Positions 26,186-38,174 of a stretch of DNA of 64,000 nt are shown piece by piece. The notes beneath the pieces were generated by a model that ran no database searches, was not told the origin of the DNA, and was given only the letters and a program-made list of their open reading frames with translations. Both the position numbers and the translations under genes were made by a program. Every line of letters starts with the position of its first letter. Positions within the stretch are counted from its first letter, which is position 1. The DNA is from Rhodobacter aestuarii (lineage in GTDB: Bacteria > Pseudomonadota > Alphaproteobacteria > Rhodobacterales > Rhodobacteraceae), in assembly GCF_900156655.1 (NCBI RefSeq), contig NZ_FTOG01000003.1, positions 124,001 to 188,000 of the forward strand, read 5' to 3'.

Positions 26186-27259
26186 ATGCGCCCGATCCCA
26201 CGGTTTACACCTGATCTGCACCCTGCAAGCCTTGTAGCCACGCTGGCCCTTGGCACGGTGGGCGGCTTTGTGGCTAAAGCGCTGCATCTGCCGCTGCCAA
26301 TGCTCGTGGGCTCGCTTTTAGCGGTGGGAACGGCGGCACTCGCCGGGCTCAAACCCCTTGGGCGCGCGGTGCAATTCCCCGCCAAGCTGCGACTTTTCTT
26401 CATTCCGGTGATTGGGGTGGCGATTGGCGCCTCGTTCACGCCGGAAATCCTGCGCGGCGCGGTGGCGTGGTTGCCCTCGCTCGCTGCCTTATGCCTCTTT
26501 ATTCCGCTCGCGCATTACCTGAGCTTTCGCGCGCTTCGCGCCACCGGCACTCTGGACCCGATCACCGCTTTTTTCGGCGCAGCCCCCGGCGGGCTGATTG
26601 AAACGGTGCAGATGGGCGAGGAAATGGGCGGCGATGCGCGCATGCTGACGATGCTGCAATTTCTGCGCCTGATCACCACGCTGATCGCGGTGCCGCTCTT
26701 CTTCACGGCCCTTTCGGGCCATGCCGTGGGCTCTGCGGGCGGGGCGAGCATGAGCCGCACGCAACCGGGAGCCATTGATTTGCTTTGGCTTTTGGGCGCA
26801 GGCGTCACGGGCGGGCTGATCGGCTGGCGGCTCAAAATTCCGGGCGGCATGGTCACCGGGCCGATCCTGATTTCCGCACTGGTGCATTTGTCTGGGCTGG
26901 CCCAAGGGGCCCCACCGGGCTGGCTTGTGGCGCTGACGCAACTCATCATCGGCACCTCGCTTGGCGTGCGCTTCGCGGGGATGGAATTGCGTCGATTTTG
27001 GCTCGCCTTACGGCTGGCGGGGCTTTCGACCTCGATCTCAATTGGGCTGGCGGCGATCTTTGCTTTCGCCCTCGCGCGTTGGGTGGATGAGCCTATCTCC
27101 GCCGTATTCCTCGCCTTTGCACCGGGCGGGCTGGTGGAAATGTCGCTTGTGGCGCTGTCGCTGCAACTCAGCGCGGTCTTTGTGACCGCGCATCACGCTT
27201 TGCGCATTGTTTTGGCCGTGGCCGCCGCGCGCGCCTTGGCGCCACGGCTCGCCAAATAG
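26186..27259 (+). CDS. AbrB-family integral membrane protein
   Basis: This 357-residue, very hydrophobic protein belongs to the membrane AbrB family (the duplicated AbrB domain of Pfam, not the DNA-binding AbrB). Two similar halves each carry a glycine-rich signature: FFGAAPGGLIE (about residues 129-139) in the first and FLAFAPGGLVE (about 309-319) in the second. About ten membrane helices are expected. Homologues are often annotated as regulators or linked to ammonia monooxygenase; transport or export is more plausible but not proven. ATG 26186 has AGAAGG upstream; 26168 is an alternative. Confidence 0.8.
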   Translation: MRPIPRFTPDLHPASLVATLALGTVGGFVAKALHLPLPMLVGSLLAVGTAALAGLKPLGRAVQFPAKLRLFFIPVIGVAIGASFTPEILRGAVAWLPSLAALCLFIPLAHYLSFRALRATGTLDPITAFFGAAPGGLIETVQMGEEMGGDARMLTMLQFLRLITTLIAVPLFFTALSGHAVGSAGGASMSRTQPGAIDLLWLLGAGVTGGLIGWRLKIPGGMVTGPILISALVHLSGLAQGAPPGWLVALTQLIIGTSLGVRFAGMELRRFWLALRLAGLSTSISIGLAAIFAFALARWVDEPISAVFLAFAPGGLVEMSLVALSLQLSAVFVTAHHALRIVLAVAAARALAPRLAK

Positions 27260-27261
27260 GG

Positions 27262-30200
27262 CTAGACCTCTTCCACCTGCACCACACCGCGCAGGCTCCG
27301 CAACGCGCCTTTGACCTGCGGGTTGACCGGCAGATCACGCCCCGCAGCAATTTGGTAGCGGCAGCGTTTTTCAAGGTCGAAGACGGAAAATGTCACCGGA
27401 CCGCGCGATTTCACCCGCCCTTCGGCCAGAATGCGTTCGAAAAGTGCTGCAACCGAAGTCACCGCCTCGGGCGTTTCTAGGTGAATGAGCAACCCCGAAC
27501 TGCCATCACTTTCCGCCGCCACTTGGTCGATCGGCGTCGCGGCATTGCACAGCATCTTCACCGTTTCGCCTTCAACATCGACCTTAACGGTGAGCACCAC
27601 CGCTTGCCCCGGCTCCAAATGGCTGCGGCAGGCCTCAAGCGTATCAGAGAAAACTGTCACCTCATAAGGGCCGGTCGGGTCGGAAAGCGATACAAAGGCA
27701 AAGCGGTTGCCCTTGGCCGACTTGCGCTCGGACCGTGCCGCGACCTGCCCCGCGATCTTGCCCACAAACGGCCCAACATTGATCGCTTTGGCAGTCACAT
27801 CCGCCAGCGTCAGCACTTTTTTGCGTTTGAGCGCGGGAAGGTAGTCATCAAGCGGGTGACCTGAAAGATAAAAGCCAATCGCCTTGTGTTCCTCCGCCAG
27901 CCGTTCGCCGGGCAGCCAATCGTCGGTATCGGCCATGCGCGGCGGCGGCAAATCATCGCCCGCTTCGCCAAAAAGCGACACCTGAGCCGAGGCTTTGGCC
28001 TCTGCCACCGCGCCCGACCATGCCATCAACCCTTCAAGGCTTTCAAACACGCGCTTGCGGTTCGGATCGAGTTGATCAAAGGCCCCCGCCCGCGCCAACA
28101 TCTCGAGCGGCCGCTTGCCAATGCGTTTCAGATCACAGCGCCGCGCAAAATCCGTAAGGTCACGGAACGGCTGATCTTCTCGCGCCGCCACGATCAACTT
28201 CATCGCATCAACACCGACGTTTTTGAGCGCTCCCAGCGCATAGATCAACTTTTGATCGACCACATCAAAGGTGGCGAGCGAGCGGTTCACGCAAGGCGGC
28301 ACCACCTCGATGCCCAGCCCCCGCCGCGTCTCGGCGGTATAAACGGCAAGCTTGTCGGTCAGGTGAATATCGCAGTTCATGACCCCCGCCATGAACTCCA
28401 CCGGGTGGTTCGCCTTTAGCCAAGCGGTTTGATAAGACACAATCGCATAGGCTGCCGCGTGCGATTTGTTGAAACCGTAGTTCGCAAACTTCTCAAGCAA
28501 GTCAAAGACTTCGCCCGCCTTTTTTGCATCAATATTGTGCGTCGCCTTGGCGCCCTCAATAAATTTCGGGCGCTCTTTCGCCATTTCTTCGGCGATCTTT
28601 TTCCCCATCGCGCGGCGCAGCAGGTCCGCGCCGCCAAGGCTATAGCCCGCCATGACCTGCGCGATCTGCATCACCTGTTCCTGATAAACGATGATGCCCT
28701 GTGTCTCTTTCAGGATGGGGTCAATCGTCGGATGCAGGCTTTCGAGTTCCCGAACCCCGTGCTTCACCTCACAATAGGTGGGAATATTTTCCATCGGGCC
28801 GGGGCGATAAAGCGCCACAAGTGCCACAATATCTTCGATACAGGTGGGCTTCATGCGCCGCAGCGCATCCATCATCCCCGTCGATTCCACCTGGAAGACG
28901 GCAACCGTTTTGGCCCCCGCGTAAAGCGCGTAAGTCTTTGCGTCGTCGATCGGAATCGCGTTGATCTGGTTCTCGGCCCCCTCGGCAGGGGTATAAAGCG
29001 TTTCGCCCGAGGCACTCACATGCAGCGGCCGGTTTGACTTCAAGATCAGGTTCACCGCGTTTTGGATCACGGTGAGCGTTTTCAGGCCCAAAAAGTCGAA
29101 CTTCACCAAGCCCGCCTGCTCGACCCATTTCATGTTGAACTGGGTCGCAGGCATGTCAGACCGCGGGTCTTGATAAAGCGGCACCAACTCATCTAAGGGC
29201 CGGTCCCCGATCACCACCCCCGCCGCGTGGGTGGAGGCGTTGCGCAACAGCCCCTCAATCGCTTGGGCATAGTTCAAAAGCCGCTGCACGACCTCTTCGG
29301 CCTTTGCGGCCTCGCGCAGGCGCGGCTCATCGGCCAAAGCCTTTTCAATGCTGACCGGTTTCACCCCTTCAACGGGGATCATTTTGGAAAGCTTGTCGAC
29401 ATGCCCATAGGACATTTGCAACACGCGGCCCACGTCACGCACCGCAGCTTTGGACAAAAGCGCACCAAATGTGATGATCTGGCCAACCTTATCGCGGCCA
29501 TATTTCTCCTGCACATAACGGATCACCTCTTCGCGGCGGTCCATGCAAAAGTCGATATCGAAGTCCGGCATCGAGACCCGCTCGGGGTTCAAGAACCGTT
29601 CGAACAGGAGACTGTAGCGCAGCGGGTCAAGGTCCGTGATGGTAAGCGCATAGGCCACCAGAGAGCCCGCACCAGAGCCCCGCCCCGGCCCGACCGGAAT
29701 GCCCTGCGCCTTCCCCCATTTGATAAAGTCGGCCACGATCAGGAAGTAGCCGGGGAAGCCCATTTGCTCGATGATGCCAAGTTCGAATTGCAATCTTTCT
29801 TCATATTCAGAGACCGGCACCGCATGGGGGATCACATCAAGCCGAGCGCGCAACCCCTCCCACGCTTGGCGGCGCAATTCTTCGACCTCATCATCGGCAA
29901 ATTTAGGCAAGATCGGCTTACGCTTATAGGTGGCAAAAGCACAACGGCGTGCGATTTCAACCGTGTTTTCAATCGCCTCCGGCAAATCGGCGAAAAGCGC
30001 AGCCATCTCGGCTTCGGATTTGAAGTAATGCTGCGGCGTAAGGCGGCGGCGCGGCTCGCTTTGGTCCACATAGGCGCCCTCGGCGATGCAGATCATTGCA
30101 TCATGCGCCTCATACATGTTCGATTTCGGAAAATAGACATCATTGGTGGCCACCAGCGGCAGCCCCATATCATAGGCCATTTCCACGAAAGGCCGCTCGG

Positions 30201-30771
30201 TGGCGCGCTCAGGCTCTGGCAGCTTGCCGCCTTCGCCCGGATGGCGCTGAAGCTCGACATAAAGCCGATCTGGATAGGCTTTGGCGAGCCGTTCCATCAA
30301 AAGCCGCGCCTTACCGGCTTGGCCTGCCTGCAAAAGCTTGCCCACCGGGCCATCGGCGCCGCCAGAGAGGCAAATCAACCCGTCAGAATGGGTTTCCAAA
30401 TCTTCGACGGTGACTTGGGGCAACTCCCCATGCTTGTCTACATAAAGACAAGAAGACAGCTTCATCAGGTTCATATAGCCTGCTTCGGTCTGCGACAGCA
30501 GCACCACAGCCGCAGGCATCCGCGGCTTTTCACCCGGCGCGGCAGGGTCATAATTGACTGAGACCTGACAGCCCACAATCGGCTGCAACCCCGCCCCTTG
30601 CGCCAAAACAGAAAATTCGAGCGCCGAGAACATCACGTTCGTGTCGGTCACGGCAACGGCGGGCATATTCATGCCATCGCACATCTTGATCAGCGTCTTC
30701 ACCGGCACCGCGCCCTCAAGCAGCGAATATTGGGTGTGCACGCGCAGGTGAATGAATCGGGGCTTCGTCAT
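27262..30771 (-). CDS. dnaE: DNA polymerase III alpha subunit
   Basis: DnaE is the replicative polymerase subunit. The 1169-residue protein has an N-terminal PHP domain starting [15 protein letters not shown], the polymerase palm with [16 protein letters not shown] and the catalytic aspartates in [13 protein letters not shown] (about residues 400-412), then a helix-hairpin-helix region and a C-terminal OB fold. Whether the PHP domain keeps all metal ligands was not traced. It is convergent with the AbrB-type gene, with two bases between the stops, and it has its own upstream region shared with xdhA. Confidence 0.97.
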   Translation of the reverse strand: MTKPRFIHLRVHTQYSLLEGAVPVKTLIKMCDGMNMPAVAVTDTNVMFSALEFSVLAQGAGLQPIVGCQVSVNYDPAAPGEKPRMPAAVVLLSQTEAGYMNLMKLSSCLYVDKHGELPQVTVEDLETHSDGLICLSGGADGPVGKLLQAGQAGKARLLMERLAKAYPDRLYVELQRHPGEGGKLPEPERATERPFVEMAYDMGLPLVATNDVYFPKSNMYEAHDAMICIAEGAYVDQSEPRRRLTPQHYFKSEAEMAALFADLPEAIENTVEIARRCAFATYKRKPILPKFADDEVEELRRQAWEGLRARLDVIPHAVPVSEYEERLQFELGIIEQMGFPGYFLIVADFIKWGKAQGIPVGPGRGSGAGSLVAYALTITDLDPLRYSLLFERFLNPERVSMPDFDIDFCMDRREEVIRYVQEKYGRDKVGQIITFGALLSKAAVRDVGRVLQMSYGHVDKLSKMIPVEGVKPVSIEKALADEPRLREAAKAEEVVQRLLNYAQAIEGLLRNASTHAAGVVIGDRPLDELVPLYQDPRSDMPATQFNMKWVEQAGLVKFDFLGLKTLTVIQNAVNLILKSNRPLHVSASGETLYTPAEGAENQINAIPIDDAKTYALYAGAKTVAVFQVESTGMMDALRRMKPTCIEDIVALVALYRPGPMENIPTYCEVKHGVRELESLHPTIDPILKETQGIIVYQEQVMQIAQVMAGYSLGGADLLRRAMGKKIAEEMAKERPKFIEGAKATHNIDAKKAGEVFDLLEKFANYGFNKSHAAAYAIVSYQTAWLKANHPVEFMAGVMNCDIHLTDKLAVYTAETRRGLGIEVVPPCVNRSLATFDVVDQKLIYALGALKNVGVDAMKLIVAAREDQPFRDLTDFARRCDLKRIGKRPLEMLARAGAFDQLDPNRKRVFESLEGLMAWSGAVAEAKASAQVSLFGEAGDDLPPPRMADTDDWLPGERLAEEHKAIGFYLSGHPLDDYLPALKRKKVLTLADVTAKAINVGPFVGKIAGQVAARSERKSAKGNRFAFVSLSDPTGPYEVTVFSDTLEACRSHLEPGQAVVLTVKVDVEGETVKMLCNAATPIDQVAAESDGSSGLLIHLETPEAVTSVAALFERILAEGRVKSRGPVTFSVFDLEKRCRYQIAAGRDLPVNPQVKGALRSLRGVVQVEEV

Positions 30772-30975
30772 AGCCGCAGATTAGGCGGCGGGCGGGGCAA
30801 GCGGAAGGGGTTTGACTGCCCATTTTCTGACCATGTGGTGCAATATACGCCAGTTCAGGGGCCGAAAACCTTGCCACCCCGTTTTCCATCGGCAAAGCTA
30901 GCCCGATGGGAGCGCCCCCGTTCTACGCCGCATCGAGCGGGGAGGCGAAAATCAGGTATCGCGGCGGAACATGTC

Positions 30976-32364
30976 ATGGAAATCGCGTTTCTTCTCAACG
31001 GAGAAACCCGCCGGGTGACGGTTAAGACCCCCGTGCAAAGCGTGCTGGATTGGCTGCGCGCAGAGGGGCTGACCGGAACGAAAGAGGGCTGCAACGAGGG
31101 CGATTGCGGCGCCTGCACGGTGATTGTGACCGATGAAACCGGTCCTCGCGCGGTGAATGCCTGCCTAATGATGATGCCGCAATTGGCGGGCAAGGCCCTG
31201 CGCACGGTGGAAGGTGTGGCTAGTCTACAAGGGGAGCTGCACCCGGTACAACAGGCGATGATCGACCATCACGGCAGCCAATGTGGGTTTTGCACGCCGG
31301 GGTTCATCACTTCAATGGCCGCCGCGCATACGAACCGGCGCACAGATTACGATGATCTTTTGGCCGGGAACCTGTGCCGTTGCACGGGCTATGCGCCGAT
31401 CATTCGCGCGGCGGATGCGGCGGCGGAAGCGCCGGTGCCGGCGTGGATGCAAGGCGATCTCAACTTTGATTTTGCACAAATATCTTCGGGGTTGCCGGGG
31501 CAGAAAGACCCTGCCTTTTTGCCGCAATCCGTAGATGAGCTGGCCGATTGGTATGAAGCCCACCCGGATGCGACCTTGGTTGCTGGTGGCACCGATGTGG
31601 CGCTTTGGGTCACCAAGCAGTTGCGCGACCTGCCCGAAGTCGTGTTCTTGAGCCATTGCAGGGACTTGGCGCAAATCCGTGAAACGGATGTCGGCTATGA
31701 AATCGGCGCTGGCGTCACCATCGCCGCGCTGCGCGCGTGGGCCGAGGGCCCGCATCCGGCCTTGGCCGGGCTCTTGCGCCGCTTTGCCTCTGAACAAGTG
31801 CGGCAGGTGGCGACGATTGGCGGCAATATCGCGAATGGCTCGCCCATCAGCGATGGCCCGCCCGCGCTGATCGCGATGGGGGCGAGCCTTACCCTGCGCC
31901 GTGGGAACGTGCGCCGGAACATGCCGCTTGAGGATTTCTTCCTCGATTATCGCAAACAAGATCGGTTGCCGGGGGAATTTGTAGAAAGCGTTACGCTGCC
32001 CAATGCCGCCCCAGATCTGGCCTGTTACAAACTGAGCAAAAGGTTCGATCAAGACATCTCTGCCGTCTGTGGCTGCTTCAATATCACGGTTGAAGGTTCG
32101 ATTATTGAAAGTGCACGCGTTGCCTTCGGCGGCATGGCAGGGGTGCCGAAGCGCGCCACGGCTTTTGAAAACGCCTTGATCGACCAACCTTTCACAGAAG
32201 AAAGCTTTGCCGCCGCGCTGCCCGTACTTGAGCAGGATTTCACCCCCATGAGCGATATGCGCGCCTCGGCAGCCTACCGCATGAATGCCGCGCAGGCGAT
32301 GGCCTTGCGCTACAGCCGCGAACGTTCGGGCGCTGCCGTTTCGGTTCTGGAGGTGACGCCATGA
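30976..32364 (+). CDS. xdhA: Xanthine dehydrogenase, FeS/FAD subunit
   Basis: XdhA passes electrons from the molybdenum centre in XdhB through two [2Fe-2S] clusters to FAD and NAD+. The 462-residue protein has plant-ferredoxin ligands C39, C44, C47 and C63, the second cluster at C103, C106, C134 and C136, then an FAD domain with [10 protein letters not shown] and [14 protein letters not shown], and the CO-dehydrogenase flavoprotein C-terminal domain. The start ATG 30976 gives the family start MEIAFLLNG. It overlaps xdhB by four bases. Confidence 0.96.
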   Translation: MEIAFLLNGETRRVTVKTPVQSVLDWLRAEGLTGTKEGCNEGDCGACTVIVTDETGPRAVNACLMMMPQLAGKALRTVEGVASLQGELHPVQQAMIDHHGSQCGFCTPGFITSMAAAHTNRRTDYDDLLAGNLCRCTGYAPIIRAADAAAEAPVPAWMQGDLNFDFAQISSGLPGQKDPAFLPQSVDELADWYEAHPDATLVAGGTDVALWVTKQLRDLPEVVFLSHCRDLAQIRETDVGYEIGAGVTIAALRAWAEGPHPALAGLLRRFASEQVRQVATIGGNIANGSPISDGPPALIAMGASLTLRRGNVRRNMPLEDFFLDYRKQDRLPGEFVESVTLPNAAPDLACYKLSKRFDQDISAVCGCFNITVEGSIIESARVAFGGMAGVPKRATAFENALIDQPFTEESFAAALPVLEQDFTPMSDMRASAAYRMNAAQAMALRYSRERSGAAVSVLEVTP

Positions 32365-34649
32365 GTGTTGGCAAGCCGCTCCCCCATGACTCCGCTCGGC
32401 TGCATGTGACCGGGCAGGCCCGCTACTTGGATGACATCCCCTGCCCTGCCGATACGCTTCATTTAGCCTTTGGGCTGTCGACCGAAGCCTCGGCCACGAT
32501 CACCGCGCTCGACCTAGACCCCGTGCGGCAAAGCCCCGGCGTGGTGGCCGTGTTCACCGCCGCAGATCTACCGCATGCCAATGACGCCTCCCCCGCGCCC
32601 GAACCGGAGCCCGTTTTGGCCGAGGGAACGGTGCATTACCTTGGCCAACCGGTCTTTCTGGTCGCCGCCACCAGCCACCGCGCAGCGCGCATTGCGGCGC
32701 GTAAAGCAGGCATCACCTATGCGCCCAAAGAGCCCATTCTGACGATTGATCAAGCGCTTGCGGCCGAGAGTTGGTTTGAGGGCGGCCCCGTCACTTGGGC
32801 GCGCGGCGATGTAGACACCGCCTTGGCAACGGCCGTGCATATTGCCGAAGGCGCGTTTGAGATGGGCGGGCAAGAGCATTTCTACCTTGAAGGCCAAGCG
32901 GCCCTCGCGCTGCCCGGCGAAGAGGGCGTGACGGTGCATTGTTCCACCCAGCATCCCTCTGAAATCCAACACAAAGTGGCCCATGCGCTTGGGCTCGCGT
33001 TCCACGATGTGCGGGTCGAGATGCGGCGCATGGGCGGCGGCTTTGGCGGCAAGGAAAGCCAAGGCAACCATCTGGCGATTGCTTGTGCCGTGGCCGCACG
33101 CGCCACCGGGCGGCCGTGCAAAATGCGCTATGACCGCGATGATGACATGACCATCACCGGCAAGCGGCATGATTTCCGCATCCGTTACCGGATTGGCGCC
33201 GATGCGGATGGCAAGCTTGTGGGCGCCGACTTTGTGCAACTGGCGCGTTGCGGTTGGGCGCCAGACCTGAGCCTACCGGTTTGTGACCGCGCGATGCTGC
33301 ATGCCGACAGTTCCTATTTCGTGCCCGCGCTGCGGATTGAAAGCCATCGACTGCGCACCAATACCCAATCCGCCACAGCTTTTCGGGGCTTTGGCGGGCC
33401 GCAAGGCATGTTAGGGATGGAGCGGGCGATGGATCATCTCGCCCGCGTCATTGGTTTAGAGCCCGCAGAATTGCGGCGGCGCAATTTCTACGTGCACCCC
33501 GGCTCCGCGCCCGTTCAAACCACCCATTACGGCCAAGAAGTTGATGATTTTCAGCTTCATGAGATGATCGAGGCGCTACAAAAATCCAGCAATTATGTGG
33601 CTCGAAAAGCCGAAATAGCGGATTGGAATAGCACAAATCCAACATTGAAGCGGGGGATCGCGCTTTCACCCGTTAAATTTGGCATCTCCTTCACGCTGAC
33701 CCATCTCAACCAAGCGGGTGCCTTGGTGCAGATCTATTCCGATGGCTCCATCGCGCTCAATCACGGTGGCACCGAAATGGGCCAAGGGCTGCATCGCAAA
33801 ATGGTGCAGGTGGCAAGTGCGGTTTTGGGTGTTGCGCCTGAAACCGTGCGGATCACCGCCACCGATACCGCAAAAGTGCCCAACACCTCGGCCACGGCGG
33901 CCTCGTCCGGCGCGGATATGAACGGGATGGCGGTGAAAGCGGCGTGCGAAACCTTGCGCGGGCGGCTGGCTGATTTCTTGGCCGCGCGGGAAGGCTGCGC
34001 ACCAGAAACGGTAATTTTTGAAGGTGATGCGGTGCAGGCCGCAGGCAAGTCTTGGCCTTTTGCGGAGGTCATTTCAGCGGCCTATCAGGCGCGGATTTCG
34101 CTTTCGGCCACAGGGTTTTACGCAACGCCGAAAATCTCGTGGGACCGGGTCGCGGGCCGGGGGCGGCCCTTCCTTTACTTTGCCTATGGCGCGGCAGTGA
34201 CAGAGGTGGTGATTGACACGCTCACCGGCGAAAACCGCATTTTGCGGGCGGATATTTTGCATGATGCTGGCGCAAGCCTGAACCCCGCGCTCGATATTGG
34301 GCAGGTTGAGGGCGCCTATGTGCAGGGCGCGGGCTGGCTCACGACCGAGGAACTCGTGTGGGATGACAAAGGGCGACTGATGACCCATGCGCCCTCGACC
34401 TACAAAATCCCCGCCTGTTCAGATCGGCCACGCATCTTCAACGTGGCGCTGCACGATGCTCCCAACCGCGAAGATACAATCTTTCGATCCAAAGCGGTGG
34501 GAGAACCGCCGTTCATGCTTGGTATTTCAGCCTTTTTGGCGCTGGGGGAGGCTTGCGCCGCTTGCGGGCCGCATTGGCCCGACCTGCAAGCCCCCGCCAC
34601 ACCTGAAGCGGTCTTGGCCGCCGTCCACCGGGCCGAGGGGCGGACATGA
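32361..34649 (+). CDS. xdhB: Xanthine dehydrogenase, molybdopterin subunit
   Basis: XdhB hydroxylates hypoxanthine to xanthine and on to urate at a molybdopterin centre. The 762-residue protein has the GGGFGGKES motif (about residues 223-231), the substrate arginine in [10 protein letters not shown] and the catalytic glutamate E715 in AVGEPPF near the C-terminus. This size and the split XdhA/XdhB arrangement match the bacterial heterotetramer of the R. capsulatus type. It overlaps xdhA and xdhC by four bases each. Confidence 0.96.
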   Translation: MSVGKPLPHDSARLHVTGQARYLDDIPCPADTLHLAFGLSTEASATITALDLDPVRQSPGVVAVFTAADLPHANDASPAPEPEPVLAEGTVHYLGQPVFLVAATSHRAARIAARKAGITYAPKEPILTIDQALAAESWFEGGPVTWARGDVDTALATAVHIAEGAFEMGGQEHFYLEGQAALALPGEEGVTVHCSTQHPSEIQHKVAHALGLAFHDVRVEMRRMGGGFGGKESQGNHLAIACAVAARATGRPCKMRYDRDDDMTITGKRHDFRIRYRIGADADGKLVGADFVQLARCGWAPDLSLPVCDRAMLHADSSYFVPALRIESHRLRTNTQSATAFRGFGGPQGMLGMERAMDHLARVIGLEPAELRRRNFYVHPGSAPVQTTHYGQEVDDFQLHEMIEALQKSSNYVARKAEIADWNSTNPTLKRGIALSPVKFGISFTLTHLNQAGALVQIYSDGSIALNHGGTEMGQGLHRKMVQVASAVLGVAPETVRITATDTAKVPNTSATAASSGADMNGMAVKAACETLRGRLADFLAAREGCAPETVIFEGDAVQAAGKSWPFAEVISAAYQARISLSATGFYATPKISWDRVAGRGRPFLYFAYGAAVTEVVIDTLTGENRILRADILHDAGASLNPALDIGQVEGAYVQGAGWLTTEELVWDDKGRLMTHAPSTYKIPACSDRPRIFNVALHDAPNREDTIFRSKAVGEPPFMLGISAFLALGEACAACGPHWPDLQAPATPEAVLAAVHRAEGRT

Positions 34650-35584
34650 GCATACGGCTTGACCTTTTGACTGAGGCCACCAAGCGTGGCCCGTTCGTGC
34701 GGGTTTTGGTGATAGAGGTCAAAGGCTCCGCCCCGCGCGAACCGGGGGCGGAAATGCTGGTTTGGGCCGATCAGACGCAGGGCACGATTGGCGGCGGCAC
34801 ACTGGAATATGAAGCGATTGCCCGCGCGCGCGGCCTGCGCGCGCCGAAAGTGGAGCGTTTCGCGCTGGGGCCAGATATGGGGCAATGCTGTGGGGGCGCT
34901 GTGACCTTGGCGTTTGAGCCCGTACACGCCGAAACACTTGCCAAAATCGACGGCCCCGCCTTCGCCCGCCCTTTTGGTGGCGCGCCAGATATGCCCTTGG
35001 CCGTCCGCCAAGCCTTGGCCGAAGCGCGGCGCGGCGCACTTACCGCCCCCGTGTTGCGCGAGGGCTGGCTGATTGAGCCAATCGCCCCGCCGCCCGACCC
35101 GCTTTGGATTTGGGGCGCAGGCCATGTCGGGCGTGCGCTTGTCAACGTGCTTTCCCCCCTGCCCGATTGGGCGATCTCTTGGGCCGATACCGGGGCGGAA
35201 CGGTTCCCCGACACGCTGCCGCCCAACGTCACGCCCCTCATCGCGGAAAACCCCGCTGATCTGGTAAGCCTCGCCCCGCCGCAGGCCCGGCACCTGATCG
35301 TCACCTTTTCCCATGCGCTCGATTTGGAACTTTGCCACCACATTTTGGGCAGGGGATTCGCGGGCTGCGGGCTGATTGGCTCGCAGACCAAATGGTCAAG
35401 ATTTCAGCGGCGCCTTACGGAACTTGGCCATTCTTCCGCCCAAATATCGCGCATTGCCTGCCCGATAGGCGACCCTTTGCTCGGAAAGGCACCACAGGCC
35501 ATTGCGATTTCGGTCGCCGCCGCGCTACTGAGAGAACGCAACATCAGAGCCGGAACGGCCGCAAAAGAAGGATGCACCGGGTGA
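34646..35584 (+). CDS. xdhC: Xanthine dehydrogenase accessory protein XdhC
   Basis: XdhC binds the molybdenum cofactor, supports its sulfuration and inserts it into XdhB. The 312-residue protein has the N-terminal XdhC motif GSAPREPGAEML and the cysteine-rich GQCCGGAV (about residues 76-83), then a Rossmann region IWGAGHVGRALV (about 155-166). It overlaps xdhB by four bases at its start, and its stop shares bases with the GTG start of the ABC ATPase, which ties transporter and enzyme into one transcript. Confidence 0.95.
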   Translation: MSIRLDLLTEATKRGPFVRVLVIEVKGSAPREPGAEMLVWADQTQGTIGGGTLEYEAIARARGLRAPKVERFALGPDMGQCCGGAVTLAFEPVHAETLAKIDGPAFARPFGGAPDMPLAVRQALAEARRGALTAPVLREGWLIEPIAPPPDPLWIWGAGHVGRALVNVLSPLPDWAISWADTGAERFPDTLPPNVTPLIAENPADLVSLAPPQARHLIVTFSHALDLELCHHILGRGFAGCGLIGSQTKWSRFQRRLTELGHSSAQISRIACPIGDPLLGKAPQAIAISVAAALLRERNIRAGTAAKEGCTG

Positions 35585-37098
35585 CGGGAGCATTGCTCAA
35601 GATCGAAGGGCTGACGAAGGCCTATCCGGGCGTCGTGGCAAATGACGGGGTCGGCTTTCAGGTCGCACCGGGGGAAGTTCACGCGCTTTTGGGGGAAAAT
35701 GGCGCGGGCAAATCCACACTGGTCAAGATGATCTATGGCCTTGTGAAGCCCGATGCCGGAACGATGCAGTTCCAAGGCGCGCCCTACACGCCGCCCGAAC
35801 CCCGCGCCGCCCGCGCCGCTGGCGTGGCGATGGTGTTCCAGCATTTTTCGCTATTTGAAGCGCTGCGCGTGGCGGAAAATGTGGCTTTGGGGATGGAAAA
35901 CCCGCCGCCCATGCGCGCGCTCTCCACCCGCATCCATGAGATTTCCACCGCCTATGGCCTGCCGCTTGATCCCGCGCGCACGGTCGGCGATTTGTCGGCA
36001 GGCGAACGGCAACGGGTCGAGATCATTCGCTGTCTTTTGCAAGACCCGAAGCTCCTGATCATGGACGAGCCCACCTCTGTGCTGACGCCGCAAGAGGTGG
36101 AAATTCTGTTTGGCACGTTGCGCAAGCTCGCCGCCGAAGGCACGGCGATCCTTTATATTTCCCATAAGCTTGAGGAAATTCGCAGCCTCTGCGACAGCGC
36201 CACAATCTTGCGCGGCGGCAAGGTGGTCGCCAGTTGCACCCCGCGCGAAAATTCGGCCCGCGAATTGGCAGAACTGATGGTGGGCGGCGAGTTTGCCGCG
36301 ACCGACCGCGCAGGCCGCAAACTTGGCGCAAAAATCTTTGAGGTCGCGCATCTCAATCTCGCGCCCATGAGCCAATTTGGCCCGGCGCTGAAAGATGTGT
36401 CTTTCACCTTGGCTGCGGGCGAGGTGCTCGGCATTGGCGGTGTCGCGGGCAACGGGCAGGAAGAGCTCCTTTCTACCCTTTCAGGTGAAAGCCCCTCTGC
36501 CCCCGGCACGGTCAGCCTCCATGGCCAAGACATTGCCGATTTGGGGCCGAATGACCGGCGCCGTTTGGGGCTTCTGGCTGCGCCGGAAGAACGGCTCGGC
36601 CATGCCGCTGTGCCAAACCTGAGCCTAACGGAAAACGCGATCCTCACCGGGACCGTGCGCCGCCCGCTTACCCGCAATGGATTTTTGAACATGGGCGCGG
36701 CGAAGCGCTTTGCCGAAGAGATCATATCGGGCTTTGACGTGCGCACACCGGGGCCGCATGTGGCCGCGCGCGCGCTCTCAGGCGGCAATTTGCAGAAATT
36801 CGTGATTGGCCGCGAGGTATTGCAAGCGCCCGAAGTGTTGGTGGTGAACCAACCCACATGGGGGGTGGATGCAGCCGCCGCCGCCTCGATCCGGCAATCG
36901 CTTCTTGATCTTGCCTCCAAGGGGGCGGCGGTGATCGTAATCAGCCAAGACCTTGATGAACTTATGGAAATATCCGACCGCTTCTGTGCCTTGAACGAGG
37001 GGCGACTTTCCGCCCCGCGCCCGACCGAAGGGCTTAGCATGGAAGAAATTGGCCTGATGCTCGGCGGCGCGCATGGGATGCAGGAGGCGGCACGATGA
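35581..37098 (+). CDS. Nucleoside ABC transporter ATP-binding protein
   Basis: This 505-residue protein has two ABC domains in tandem, as in the BMP-family nucleoside and purine importers. Domain 1 has Walker A GENGAGKST, signature LSAGERQRVE and Walker B LLIMDEPTS. Domain 2 is degenerate at Walker A (GVAGNGQEE) but keeps LSGGNLQKF, which is usual for this family. The start is GTG 35581, overlapping the xdhC stop; the frame stays open upstream, but that part lies inside xdhC. Position next to xdh suggests purine bases or nucleosides as the cargo. Confidence 0.93.
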   Translation: MTGALLKIEGLTKAYPGVVANDGVGFQVAPGEVHALLGENGAGKSTLVKMIYGLVKPDAGTMQFQGAPYTPPEPRAARAAGVAMVFQHFSLFEALRVAENVALGMENPPPMRALSTRIHEISTAYGLPLDPARTVGDLSAGERQRVEIIRCLLQDPKLLIMDEPTSVLTPQEVEILFGTLRKLAAEGTAILYISHKLEEIRSLCDSATILRGGKVVASCTPRENSARELAELMVGGEFAATDRAGRKLGAKIFEVAHLNLAPMSQFGPALKDVSFTLAAGEVLGIGGVAGNGQEELLSTLSGESPSAPGTVSLHGQDIADLGPNDRRRLGLLAAPEERLGHAAVPNLSLTENAILTGTVRRPLTRNGFLNMGAAKRFAEEIISGFDVRTPGPHVAARALSGGNLQKFVIGREVLQAPEVLVVNQPTWGVDAAAAASIRQSLLDLASKGAAVIVISQDLDELMEISDRFCALNEGRLSAPRPTEGLSMEEIGLMLGGAHGMQEAAR

Positions 37099-38174
37099 TC
37101 ACCCTCGTCAAACGCCCCACGCCGTCGCAATTTTGGGCCTATGCCACGCCGCTTTTGGCCGTGTTTGCCACGATGGTGGCGGGGGGAATTCTCTTTGCCG
37201 CTTTGGGCAAAGACCCGATCGCCGCGATCAAGGTGATCTTTTATGATCCGCTCTTTGGCCCGAATGCGGCCTATTTCCGGGGCCAATTGCTGGTGAAAGC
37301 GGGCCCGCTGATCTTGATCGCCTCGGGGCTTGCGGTGGGCTTTCGTGCGGGCATCTGGAACATTGGGGCCGAGGGCCAGTATATCATGGGGGCGCTCGCG
37401 GGGGCCTCTGTTGCGCTTGCGGCCTATCCGGCGGAAAGCCACTTGCTGTTCCCGGCGATGGTGGTGGCGGGCGCGCTTGGCGGCTGGCTTTGGGGGATGA
37501 TCCCGGCGCTTTTGAAAACCGCTTTTGGCACCTCCGAAATTCTTGTTTCCCTGATGCTCGTCTATGTGGCGCAGAACTTTTTGGCTTATGCCGCCTTTGG
37601 CCCGCTCAAAAACCCGGACGGCTACGGCTTTCCCGGCTCGCGCAACCTGCAACAATATCCTTCTGCCCATAACCCCGAACTGATCGCCGGCACCGGCATG
37701 CATTGGGGCGTGGTGGCGGCATTTTTGGCGGTGATTGCCACTTATGTGCTGATGCAACGCCATATCGCGGGCTTTCGCATCCGCACGGCAGGCGAGGCCC
37801 CACGGGCCGCGCGGTTTGCGGGCGTTGTGCCCGCAAAACTGGTGATGTTCTGCCTTGGCCTTTCAGGCGCGTTCGCGGGCTTGGCGGGGCTTTTCGAGGT
37901 TGCCGGGCCCAACGGGCAAATCACCGATAGTTTCAACGCGGGCTATGGCTTCACCGCGATCATCGTCGCCTTTCTTGGGCGCCTCAATGCGGTGGGCATC
38001 TTGCTGGCCGGGCTTTTGATGGCGCTCACCTACATTGGCGGGGACATGGCGCAGCTGATGTTGGGCCTGCCCACAGCGGCGATTCAGGTGTTCCAAGGGA
38101 TGCTTTTGTTTTTCCTCTTGGGATTCGACCTGCTCACGCATTACCGTCTTCGCCTCGGGAGGGCGCGCGCATGA
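37095..38174 (+). CDS. Nucleoside ABC transporter permease (first)
   Basis: This 359-residue inner-membrane permease belongs to the BPD_transp_2 family used by BMP-type importers. It has about nine or ten helices and the family stretch GIWNIGAEGQYIMGALAG (about residues 89-106). It overlaps the ATPase gene by four bases and the second permease by four bases, so the two permeases are probably made in equal amounts and form a heterodimer. Confidence 0.92.
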   Translation: MITLVKRPTPSQFWAYATPLLAVFATMVAGGILFAALGKDPIAAIKVIFYDPLFGPNAAYFRGQLLVKAGPLILIASGLAVGFRAGIWNIGAEGQYIMGALAGASVALAAYPAESHLLFPAMVVAGALGGWLWGMIPALLKTAFGTSEILVSLMLVYVAQNFLAYAAFGPLKNPDGYGFPGSRNLQQYPSAHNPELIAGTGMHWGVVAAFLAVIATYVLMQRHIAGFRIRTAGEAPRAARFAGVVPAKLVMFCLGLSGAFAGLAGLFEVAGPNGQITDSFNAGYGFTAIIVAFLGRLNAVGILLAGLLMALTYIGGDMAQLMLGLPTAAIQVFQGMLLFFLLGFDLLTHYRLRLGRARA